A stretch of DNA of 64,000 nt from Eimeria necatrix (taxonomy: Eukaryota; Apicomplexa; Conoidasida; Eucoccidiorida; Eimeriidae), in contig NW_013652106.1 in assembly GCF_000499385.1 (NCBI RefSeq), forward strand, positions 1 through 64,000, in the 5' to 3' direction. The notes beneath the pieces were generated by a model, which saw only the letters and a program-made list of their open reading frames with translations, made no database searches and had not been told where the DNA came from. This document shows, in pieces, positions 42,075 through 53,200 of this stretch. Every line of letters begins with the position of its first letter. The stretch's first letter is position 1. The translations under genes were made by a program, and so were the position numbers.

Positions 42075-44251
42075 TTGCAACAGGGAGGTGACGGTGCACA
42101 CCAAACCACGTGGGAGAGTTCGCGGTGAATGACCAACTTTCATGGTATTCTTAGTTCTGCTGAATATGGCTCAGTCTCTGTGCTTTGCAAGTGACGGAGT
42201 GGGGATCCACTTGCTGGGTGCTCACGTGAAGAATTTCGCTGCAGCACGTCAGCAAGAGCTGTTCACTGTAATTTGCGATCATTTGCTCATGGAGTATTGC
42301 ATCAGTTGTGCGCAATACAGATTTTCCTGTCGTATCGCTTCCTTTCGAAGATCGCTGCGCAACTAGGCAAGCTATGAACAGAAAAACGCGTATCACTTTC
42401 TTCAGTAGTGCTTCATGTGGTGATTGGTTGGATGCGTCAGTGAGATTTTCGAAGGCTAGGCGTCTCCTGCTTGATTCAGAGGCCCACTCGGGGCAGAGCA
42501 GCTCACGCAGGTAGCAGAGGTTACAAGCAGTGACATTGTGAGTCTTACTGCACCGGACAGATGTCCCTTTGTATTCATTTGTATGTCAGTCCTTTCATTG
42601 CTTAGCTGTTGTAGGTTTTGTGTGGCAGCATAAAGTTAGGCTCCCTCCGTGAGCTGCCCACGGCATTCCACTTGTAGAGCAACGTATTCCGCTACGTCTA
42701 TGGGAGGAATCAGCGTGTAGGAAGAACACAAATTCGGGGTTGGTTGGAAGCTTAGTGAGCGGGAAAGCGTATCTCATATGTTATAGTCAGAGTTGATACA
42801 CACGAACACACACACGAATATTGGGGACCCGGGCTTTTGTACCGTTCCCTTCACAGCTTTGTGCTGGGACGCCAAGTATTCAGGAGTAGTCAGGTTCGCG
42901 GCTTTTATCCGTTCGTCACATCTACAAATGAGTAATCGAGAAGGCTCCACAAATCCAAAGCTGAGTTGTACTTAACGAGGCAGCGACAGCTCATGTCGAG
43001 AGCATGTAAGACGGTGACATATCAGGTTCAATATTCTCTACATTTTTTTCGTCGCCGTAGTCTAGTCTGAGAGGTACGGGTGGTTGATCCTGTCGTTTGC
43101 ACTTCACAGCTCTAGGAGAGGAGTGGCTAGAACAGTCGCCACACGCGCCACGTATCATCCAATCTGCGAGGCAGACTCGGCGTTAAAGTAGCAGGCGCAG
43201 GTAGCTGTTCTACTAAGTATCGTCTACAGAACTAATCAGAGGGCAATAGAAATAAACTCATGATTTATTTCCCATGTTCTTTATGGTGGGGAGGGTAGAG
43301 CTCTCAGTGCTTAGTGGTTTCAAGTTTTTGGTGGAGTGCTCGAGGTAGTAATAGTAGTTTCGAGGTTTCCATTGCTGGAACTTTCCTTCACTTGCTTCAA
43401 GATTTAGCTCTAATTATGGAAAGGTGGTGGTGTAGCTTATTAGGCAAATAAATGAGTAGGACACGGCGGCGGCCGACAGGTCGCGCTGTGTGGCCCGGAC
43501 TCCGCACACGGTTGTCTTTTTCTTGCCACAACACGGTGCCCTAAGGCTGCGTCTACATATGTGTACGCAATTACTGCTTATTCGCCTGCTTAATGGAGAG
43601 GAAAAGCCTCGTTGTGAAGGGCAGACATGGCTGAACACTGGACGCAAGTGCGAGCGTTTGGGTGGACCAACCACGCAGATCACGAGCAAGTCCTAGAGAA
43701 TTGAGCAACAGACGGCATCATTGCTGCAGTTTTTAATGTGACATTTTTAATAATGCTGGTTAACACTGGAAAAATGCTTAATGGGGCAGTTTCTTCATAT
43801 CGCCCGGAGAGGCCACAGAGTTGTCCTTGGGGCCCCTGGTCATCCGAGGCCATCGGCAATAGCCGCTGTTCGTTTATCACACTTTTCCCCTCAATTCCGT
43901 AGCTTCAACTATTGTTTTAATGCCAAATTTCACAAAATTTGTTGTCTGAATCCTCTAGATCAGCGCTTGGGGATGCCACAGACACTGCAGTCTGACCGGG
44001 TTCTCCATGCCAGCCACTCACTATTCCTGGTGTCCTCATATCTGCCGACCTTTTCTTGATCCCCAAGGAGTTTCCTTCTTCTATTTAAAGCTGGCTCCAT
44101 TTTTCTGTGCGAGAAAAGGGGAATGATTTTTACAGCCGTCTCACGAGCAGCTCATGCCGCTTTTTCTGCGTGAGTGTTTGAGTCGACGGTGACGAAAACA
44201 TTGAATATTTCAATACATTGAGCCTCGCCCTGATACAGATATCTTCAACAA
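42075..44251. other. intergenic, nothing recognised
   Basis: About 2.2 kb between SmG and the RCC1/coiled-coil gene, both plus strand. Only short ORFs without motifs. It presumably includes the SmG 3' UTR and the promoter of the downstream gene. Confidence 0.5.
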
Positions 44252-47200
44252 ATGGCCGGGACCGAAATGGGCCTCAGGGGGCCCTTGGTACCGGCTTCTT
44301 GGCACTGGGGCGGCAGTCCTTATCAGCACAGCTTTCAACAAACTGCTGGCGGAGCACCCGGTGCAGCTGTTGCAGTACCACAACCCACAGAGCAGCATGG
44401 CCCTAAGGAAGAAGAAGTGCGCAACTGCGAAGGTAGGCAAATTCTAGCTGGCATTTGATTGGACACTTAACAGCGGACACGTGCAGGCAGCACATAGTCT
44501 CTCTCTTTACGTTACGACAGCTGTTATGTTTCCTAGTTCTTGCTTCATCTTCTTTGGCTGGACTCTTTACAGAAGCTGCTGTTGAAGATGGGAGTTGGGT
44601 CTGTTTTTGGTCCATTCAACAGTTCCGAGAAAAGCGCTGTGCGCTGATGGGTCCCCAGCGATTTCGCTCGTACTTGGGAATTACGAAACTTGCATGTGGC
44701 ACGAGTCTAGCTGCATTCATCGCAGGTAAAAATGCAAAAAAATCTTAGCATGATCAACAGCAGCAGCAAAGACTACAGTAGCCACTATGGGAGCGCCAGC
44801 CATATCAGCAACACCAGGCATTACAGTTCCAGCGCTAGCTCCAGTACCTTACCGATGCGTGCGAATTTTGCAGATGACGGCCGCCTGTACTGCTGGAACT
44901 GGGGTCAATGCGGCAGTATGCATGCATGCAGCCCTCAGCTGTTAGAGGGCCGCAACTTAGACAAAATGACTGTCGTTGATGTCGCTTGTGGGGAGAGTCA
45001 CCTCGCATGCATTACTGGTGTGTGCCCTGTCTTGAAGCCTCTTAACTTAGGGCTTACTATTAAATCTACACTTCCAAGGGTGCACATAAATTTAGAGATT
45101 CCTGTCTTGGGCGTGAGAACTTGAGGGCTCCGTTGATGCTGAAATAAGTAGCTGCTCTTATGTTTGGGCCCACATGCATGTATCCACACAAAAGACGGGG
45201 CAAAGCAACGACAAATACAGAGGAAGACCTGTAATCGTCGACACTTTTTGCTTATGTGCGTTTTGGTCTTCTTAGCTGAAGGTCGTGTCTTCACGTACGG
45301 CAGAGGAGACCGAGGCCAAAGAGGAAGCGGCAAGGTCACAGACGGGCAGCAACACGGGTACGACAGTCCTTCTCCTCAGCGTAGCACTATGCATAATCTA
45401 TACCCTACGCCTCTATAGTATAGGTAGTTTATAATGGGATATTGTGCATCTTGCTCCCTTTGCAGGGGACCTGATGAGGTGCTGTTCCCGAGGCAGGCGC
45501 GGCAAGCAGCGTGCGGCGCCAACTTCACTCTCATACTCACAGGTGAATTACTGCATTGGGCTTTTCTCAAATCAGCAAAGCTGCTCTAAGAAAAGCCCCT
45601 GATGCAGTTGCTTGCACAAGTGCAAGCAAATGCACTAGCCCCAGCAGAGGCAGCAGTGTCAGCAGCAGCAGCAGGAGCCATTTGTTTTCTGTCTTCGCTC
45701 CTCTGTCCTCAGATGATGGGCAGCTGTACTCATTCGGTGATGGGAGCTACGGAGTATTAGGAACAGATGCTGTCTCGAGTAAGAAAAGCTACTGCACTGC
45801 CTAAAGAGCAATTGCAGTGGCTGTTGGTACCGCTGAGATCATTGCGCCGGCTGATGTGAAGAGTTCCTCCGGCTGATGTGAAGAGTTCCTCTGCAGCTCG
45901 CTGGACTCCGACGAAAGTTAAATTTCATGACAGAAAAGTTGGGTTTGTAGCTGCGGGAAGGCACCATGCAATCGCAGTCACTGGTCAGCAGGCGGCAAAC
46001 GAAGCGATAGAGGGCAATAAAGTCAAAGCAGAAGCGGTCTTTAATAAGCATAAGGAACAGGCGGGGAGACGAAACGGGAGAACGAGATAGATTCGTGCAG
46101 CAGCAACCACGGCAATTCAGGCTTATACAGAGATATACGGTCGAAATGTTTTCTGTGTGTGCGGTTGGTGGCTTCAGATCTAGGGTGTACGTACACATGG
46201 GGACGGAACAATCTCGGACAGCTCGGGTTAGGCCACAACGATGACCGCTGGACTCCTCAAGTGGTAAGCCACGAAGGCATGATTTCCGCAGTTTGCTGTC
46301 CCTAGTTCTTTTTGTCTTTATCCGTATGAGAAAGCCCGCCGCATGGCCAAAAAGAAAAGCGGCGGTGCCCTGCAATCCTACTACGCAACTTCCTCGGCCT
46401 CTATTACTCTGGGCCTTCCGTGCACGTGACATGGCATGTGGGACTGCAGGTCTCTGAGCTTGGGGGCCAGCGCACTGTGCTGGTGCTAGCGTCGGACGCG
46501 TCAGTAGCCGCCACAGCTGGTGGCGATTTCTTTATGTGGGGGGGTGCTGAGGGCAACCTCCCGGTGCCACTGGAACGCAACGACTTCGTGCAGCTAGCAG
46601 TGGGCGATGCGGTGTACGGACTGACAGCAGAAGACAGCCTGTGGATGAGGCCCTTAGGCTCTCTTTCGCAGAAACTAAGTGCAGGTGTTGTACTGCCTGC
46701 AGCAGGCGTGACGCTGATTGCTGCTGCGGGCGAGCTGCTCATGGGAGTTGCCCCTGGGTCTTCCTACAAGGAGACAGAGCAGCAGGAGCAACAGGTACAG
46801 GAGCAGCAGCAAGAGGAGGAACAAGGGGACAAGAATCAGGGTGAATGCGTGCAAGCTATTGACCAAGAAGCATATGCGGAGACAACTGCAACTGATGACA
46901 CACTGCAGCGAGACAGTATAGACAGAAGGAAGAGAGTGTCATTCTCGGAAGTAGTTGAAAGCTTTTCAGTCCAAGTAATTGAATACCAGGCCCGACATGT
47001 CCTCTCTGCAGTGTACATGCGCAGCAGCGCTTTAAGTGATACTTTTAAGCCAGTAAGCAGCAGCCTTCAATAATCTGTGTTTTTTCACGAATTTGCCTTC
47101 CTTTTTCTTTCAGGCAGAATCCACCAAGAGTCCCCGGCGCAACGAGACAGGGGCCTCTCCCCAGCTAAAGAACAGGACTCGTTCCCTACCTCCTTCTCGC

Positions 47201-50200
47201 CAGGCCAAAGGAGCACAAAATGCTGTTAGCAGCAGAACCCGTTCCCTGAGCCCCGTAGAGTCTAAGGCTCGAGTCGCTGCTGCAGTGCAACAGCAGCCGT
47301 GTCTCAGGAAGGCAGGAGGAACAGTCGGTGCAGCAGCAGCCACGGTGAAGACCAAAGTTCGACAAAACCCCCTGACTCTTTCCGCTGCAGCAGCAGCACC
47401 AGCAGGAAGATACTCGCCAACAAACGTGGCTGCTGCAGAGCATGCGGCAGAGCGAGAAGGGGAAACCGCAGATGTGGGCGTTTGCTGCAACAGCAGCGGG
47501 AGTGGCGGGAGCCGCTTGTCGTGTTCACGCGCTTGTCGAGCAGGTACAGCTGTTACGGATGACGAGATCTTCTCTGCGAGCACAACAACAAATGCAGCAG
47601 CAGACACAGACACCTTGAGCCCTCTTCACAATGCTTCGAGCCATCAATCCACACCTGAGTTTGGCTTTTCAGCCACAGGGATGCCCTTGGGGGGCAGTCC
47701 ATCGAACGCCCAGCGCTTGGAGAATGTAGGAAGCCCGCATGCACCTTGGAACCCCGCGTGCGAAGCAAAATCACCTAGTCTGCTCACACCGCTCAGAGAC
47801 GGAAACCAACAAATCAAGCACAATGAATTGCAGCTCCAGCAACAACAGCAGATGCATCACCAAGCACATCTACAGCAGCAACAGCAACAGATGCAACTGC
47901 AGCAGCTGCAACTACAGCAACACCAGCCTCAGCAGCAGCACATGCTTTCTCCGATGCAGCAGCAGCTTCACATGACTCCCATGCATAACCACCCACAGCA
48001 GCTGCAGCAGCATCACCAACTGCAGCAACAAAGCCAACTGCAGCAACAGCACCACCTGCAGCATCAACACCATCAAGAACCGCCGCTTCACCAGGCACAT
48101 CTGCTGCCTGCTGCTGCAGACACGCTATCTATTCCCTCCACATTCCCCGATTTGCGCTCGGCTGCCCCATCATCTCAACAGCCACTCCAGCCAGTGTCCC
48201 CTCTCTACCCCCACAGTGGCTACCCCAGCCATGGTATGTCACCCTGGGCAGCAGAGCACGAGCTTCAACAACAATTTGGCGGCGAACGGAGGCTTGTGGG
48301 TCGTAGTGCGGGTCCTGGAGAAGCAGATGCCTCACGAGGTCCCCTGCCTTCAGGCAGCGAAGTGGCAGCGCTGGCGCTGGGCCTAGAGCTACAACGGCAG
48401 GCGTCGCGCCTGCGTTTGGAGAGCACAGCACCAACTAGCAACAGAAGCAGCAGCTGCAGCAGCAGCGCACTGGAATCGCAGCTGCAGTCGTTCAGACTAA
48501 ATGAACTGCCCATGCTTTTGGCCGGGAGAGAGACGGCAATTGCAGGAGAGCTAGCAGCACAAAAGGAAGCAGCAGAGCTCAGAAGGGCTCTAAGCTTGTA
48601 AGTTTATTGCACGGGCCAGATAACTGTGACTGCCGTTGCTGCTGCGATGGCCTCTGCCTTTTTCTCCTTGTTTTCATATTTAATTTTGCAAGGACGACGA
48701 AATTCTGTGTCGTCCTAAGTCCCTCCTTTAATCTGTATTGGTGCGCAGCTTTGATGTGTACACTTGGTCACTGCTGCTTCGTGTACCTGCACGTCTATCC
48801 CTCTTATTCTTCCTCTGACCGCTGTCGTATGTCCTATCTGCTTCTGTACATTGCACACTGCAGCACGCAAGCCTCACAGGCAAGCTGCTAAATGTGCATG
48901 CATACTTTTGCGTGAAACTGTGTGTCATAGCTCTTTTGATATTCCGGGGAGTGCAGAAGCCCACTTTGTATTATTCTCGCCCTGCCTTAAGTTCAGCTAT
49001 GTCCCTTCTCCATTTTTCCTTTTGTATTGTTCTTCTTCTTCGTCATCCCTTATATTTCCTCTCATTTTTTTTCCCGTGTGCATTGCTGTTTCCATATCTT
49101 GCACCGTATAATTTAGGGCCAGGAAGGACAGCGCTGACACGGAGCAGGAGAAGCTCCAACTCATGAAAGAAATCAGAGGCCTAAAGTCGAACTTGGAAGA
49201 CGCAAAAGCTGAAGCCGTGAGAATGTACATACATGCAAGCACATATGCGTGGATATGGGGTGCACGCAAGCGCGCGCATTTGCTCGCAGGTATCTTTATC
49301 CAGTGAAAATGCAGTGCTAGTAAATGTGCCTGAACGCATCGTTGCATGTAAGCTCACATATTTTTAGTTTTAAGCAATCAAGCACTTGCTTGAATCAGGA
49401 TTTTCCAAGGCAACAAAATATGTGCAATGACTCACGCGACGCGCTCTAATGTGCATGTTGACACTTCAAAATGCATGAAAGGGCACTCCCCGTATCCAAG
49501 AGCAGGGAGCTACAAACATGAACACCAAAAGTGCTTTTCTTTTTTCTGCAATACTTACATTTTAATCTACTTCCCTGGGCCTGTCTCTGACACCATCTTC
49601 GCTTGATTGTGTGCAACTTTCCTCGCCTGTTTTTTTATTTCGTATAGCTGAAGAGAAACCAAACTGTGGAGGGACTGGAGGACCAGGTTTCTCGACAGAA
49701 GAAGCAAATTGACCGACTGAAGACAGAGCTGGAGGAGGAGGCATCACAAAATCACAGAGACCTTAAACAGATGCTAGAAGTAAGTTTCTGTGTTTGTGTG
49801 GTCGGCATATTTGCTTTAAGCTTTTTATCCGCATCTTTCCTCTGTATGTTTTTTTCCACACTTAACAGTCCACCTCATAGGCTTGAAGACAAGACAAGAA
49901 TTGAGCATGCTACTGTTGTCCGTGTTCGTGCTTTCGTTCTTTTGTTGGTGCTCGCTGTGCTTCGCGAAGTCGCATTTTCTCAAAAAGTAACATGGGCATC
50001 GGGTAGCAGCGCCTGTTTATCTCTTTTGTGCAATTTTTCCCTTGACTCTTGCCTCGCTTTGCTTGGTCCTTTGTCTCACGGCTCTTCCGTACTGCGCTCC
50101 TGTGCCAGTTTTTGCCTCTCTTCTACATTTTTGTTCCTCTCATTTTCTCTCCTTCTCCATCTCGTCCTTGTATATATTTGCCTTCGAATTTCGTTTTGCG

Positions 50201-53200
50201 AAATCGTTTGTTATTCGCTCTTTTTTTGTTTTAATTTGTTTGTTGCAACAGAAATTGCATCTAACTGAAACGCGCAGGCAGCAAATGCATCAGCAGCTGC
50301 AGGAAGCGCACGCGTACATTCATCAGTGAGTAGCGAAATATGACACAGCGCTTCAAAATTTACGCTGCAAGTTTTAAAATATAGGGTCGATAGTTTATAT
50401 TTTAGATTGAGCCAGAAATAAAGTGGATGCAGTGTTTGCGTGTTCACTGTCTATGCGGCTGATCTTTTCTTGCATTTTTTGTCCAGGTTGGAAGCCGAAA
50501 GGAAAGACACCGTAAGCAAATCAGATCAAATCTGTACTCCCCAACTTACTCATGAGCTTAAAATATAGGGAAGATGTGCAAACCTCTGTAAACGTGTAGA
50601 TAAAAGGGTGTAGCTCATTCTTTATCATATGTGCTTGTTGTACACACAGTGTTCTCACTTATATTTACTTTTATTGCCACACCAACGCCCACGTAAGGCA
50701 CTTAGCGATTCCACGTGCAAGAGTGCCCCCAAAATTTTGTTTATGAGTACACAAAATCACTCCCACGACAAGCACTACGACTCCTGGGCAAACGGAGCTC
50801 AAATTAGAATAGCTTCATTCGGGTGTTCATTTCATATGTAGTTAATTGAGAACTGTCAGTGCTGCATACCTTTCTCTTCATTATCGTGGTCCCATTCTGA
50901 TTGTATGCCCACATTTTTCACCTCTTATCAGTGTACCATTGTGCTTCAAGGGTCTGCTGCGTTCTGATCTGGACAAGTTGAGAAAAGCACTGACGAAAGA
51001 ATCTACTGAGAAGGTACGAGTTCTAACAGCAATGCTGCTGCGTTTTATCCTACTCGCACAATTCACTTTATAGAAATTCAACCCATTATTCAGTCACTTT
51101 CACTTACTCGCCCAAGCTCAGGTAACTTCGAATCTGATGTCTTTCTTTTGTTTTCGATCGTGCTATTGCCCTCCGTTCTGCGATCCATGTGCATCCCATG
51201 ACCCCCTCCTAGGAGGAGCTTTGCAAACAAGCGGATGCAGCAATTAGTGAATGGCAGAATTCATATGCCAAACTGCAAACAGAGGCAGAGGAGGCGGTGG
51301 CGCTTGCGAAGAAAAACGAAGAAGTAGCAGCAGCTGCACAAGCAGAGTCAGTTAATCTACTGCAGTGCATGAAAAACGACGTATGAGCGTCTTTACAAAC
51401 AGCGAATATTAAAAGCGGGGAATAACAACACATTGCCCCCGTTTTTGAGTGACACCAAGTCTCCTGAAATGTCTGCTTGCATTTGGATTTGGCTTCGCCC
51501 GACGCAGATTACAGCAAGCTAGGCTGACACATGAAGAGGAGCGTAAAGCTCTGGTCAAAAAGATAGACGACTCAGAGGAGGAGCGGCTAGCTGTCCAAGC
51601 CGGTAAGGATCATGACTCGTTTGTTCTTCTCTTTTTCCGCTGCTTTTGTACATGCTTTCCTGTCTGTCTGTTTGTTGTCGCCACTCGCCGCCTCTACGGG
51701 AGCAGGTGGTGACTTCTAGTTTGCTCCTTTCTACTTGGTGCCTGGCTTCTCCGCCTTTCCTTAAGCCTATTGATTTGAATACATTTTAGAGCCTTTTTTC
51801 CTGCGGTTTTATGAGAGGAAGTTACTAGTAGCATCGTGCATTTGAGCCTGCGAGCATCGCCACGTTAATGCTATTTCCCTTAGATTGCTACGCACTACAG
51901 TGCCCATCATTGTGTTTTTTCCCTTTATTCTGTTTGCGCGTTCAATAATGTTTTTCTCATTGCAGAGAAAGCATCTATGCACTCGATAAAGCAGCAGCTT
52001 CAGCAGTATGAAAAAGCCTGTGGCGAACATACAGCAGAGCTATCTGCTTTGAAGCGCACCGAGCAAAGACTGAGGCGCGAATTAGACGAGTATGCTCATT
52101 AGTTCAAATAACTTTTTGTGTTAGATTGCTATCCCTTAACCGACTGAGTTACTGCAAAACAAGCTAATTACACTTTTGAATAGTGTAAATTGGTCTGCTT
52201 CGGGGCAATTTTAATGGGCTCAACGCTGTTCACTGGTTTCACGTACCAGGCTTCTTTGGTACACAAGGGAGCAGTTCTGTTCGTTTTCCAATAGCTTTCT
52301 CCCATAGCTCGAATTCAAGGGGTGGAAATCAGCAATCCAACTGGTCAAATTGCTCAAAAGTATTTGAACGAGATAGTTTATGTTTGCTTGAACAAACTCA
52401 TTGCGGTTGTTGCTCTGCACACGTGGTCAATGCTGCAATCACTGCGGATTGTTCTTCTGCAGAGCAAAGGACGAGCAAACAAATGCGCAACTGTACATTA
52501 CGACTCTTCAGGCTGAGCTTGACAAGTGCGTAAAATGGATGCAGAAGGGATGTAGCCATTGGTGTCGTTTTCTTACGGACCGATGTTTGCCTCGGGTTTT
52601 TTGAAGCCAACTGACCTTGCATAATCAAAGGAACAGACATGGAATTAGCCATGTTGCTGAGCTCAACTCTCCATTTTTGCAGGGCTTCGAAGGAAATATC
52701 ACAGCGTCAGGATAAGCTGGAAGACTTGCAGCAGAAGCTGTTGGAGTGCGTTTTATCGTCTCGTGTGGTTTCACCTTAAGCTTCCAGTCAACTTTTGCTA
52801 CATCCAAGTCGAAACGTAAAGCATATTTAGCCAACTATTGCAAAGGCCTAGTTATTTGATGACACGACACTAACATGAAGGCGCTTCCCGATATGGTGGT
52901 AAGCCACGCTGCGACGGTTTTTGCCTGTCTCTGTGTGCAGCCGAGAGAACGAAAGCCTTCGTCTATTTGCTGCACAGCAGCAGTAAGCTGACTCAAAAAG
53001 AAAAGAAAAAATATGCCGTTGGCCAATCGTATACAGCACATGAACACATACAGCAACAGAGGGCGCGCTTTCCTTTTACATCGCAGGGCGGAAATTGAAT
53101 TGCAGAAACTGAGAGAAATCCAAAGCGATTTCGAGCTCGAGATCCGCAGGTGATAACCGTTTTAAAAATAAGTGTGGCTGTTTCGAACATCGGAATCTAC

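Noticed and set aside
49666..50268. 200-codon ORF with hydrophobic tail
   Set aside because: Only the first 38 codons are exon (coiled coil). The rest reads past the GAA|GTAAGT donor into a T-rich intron.
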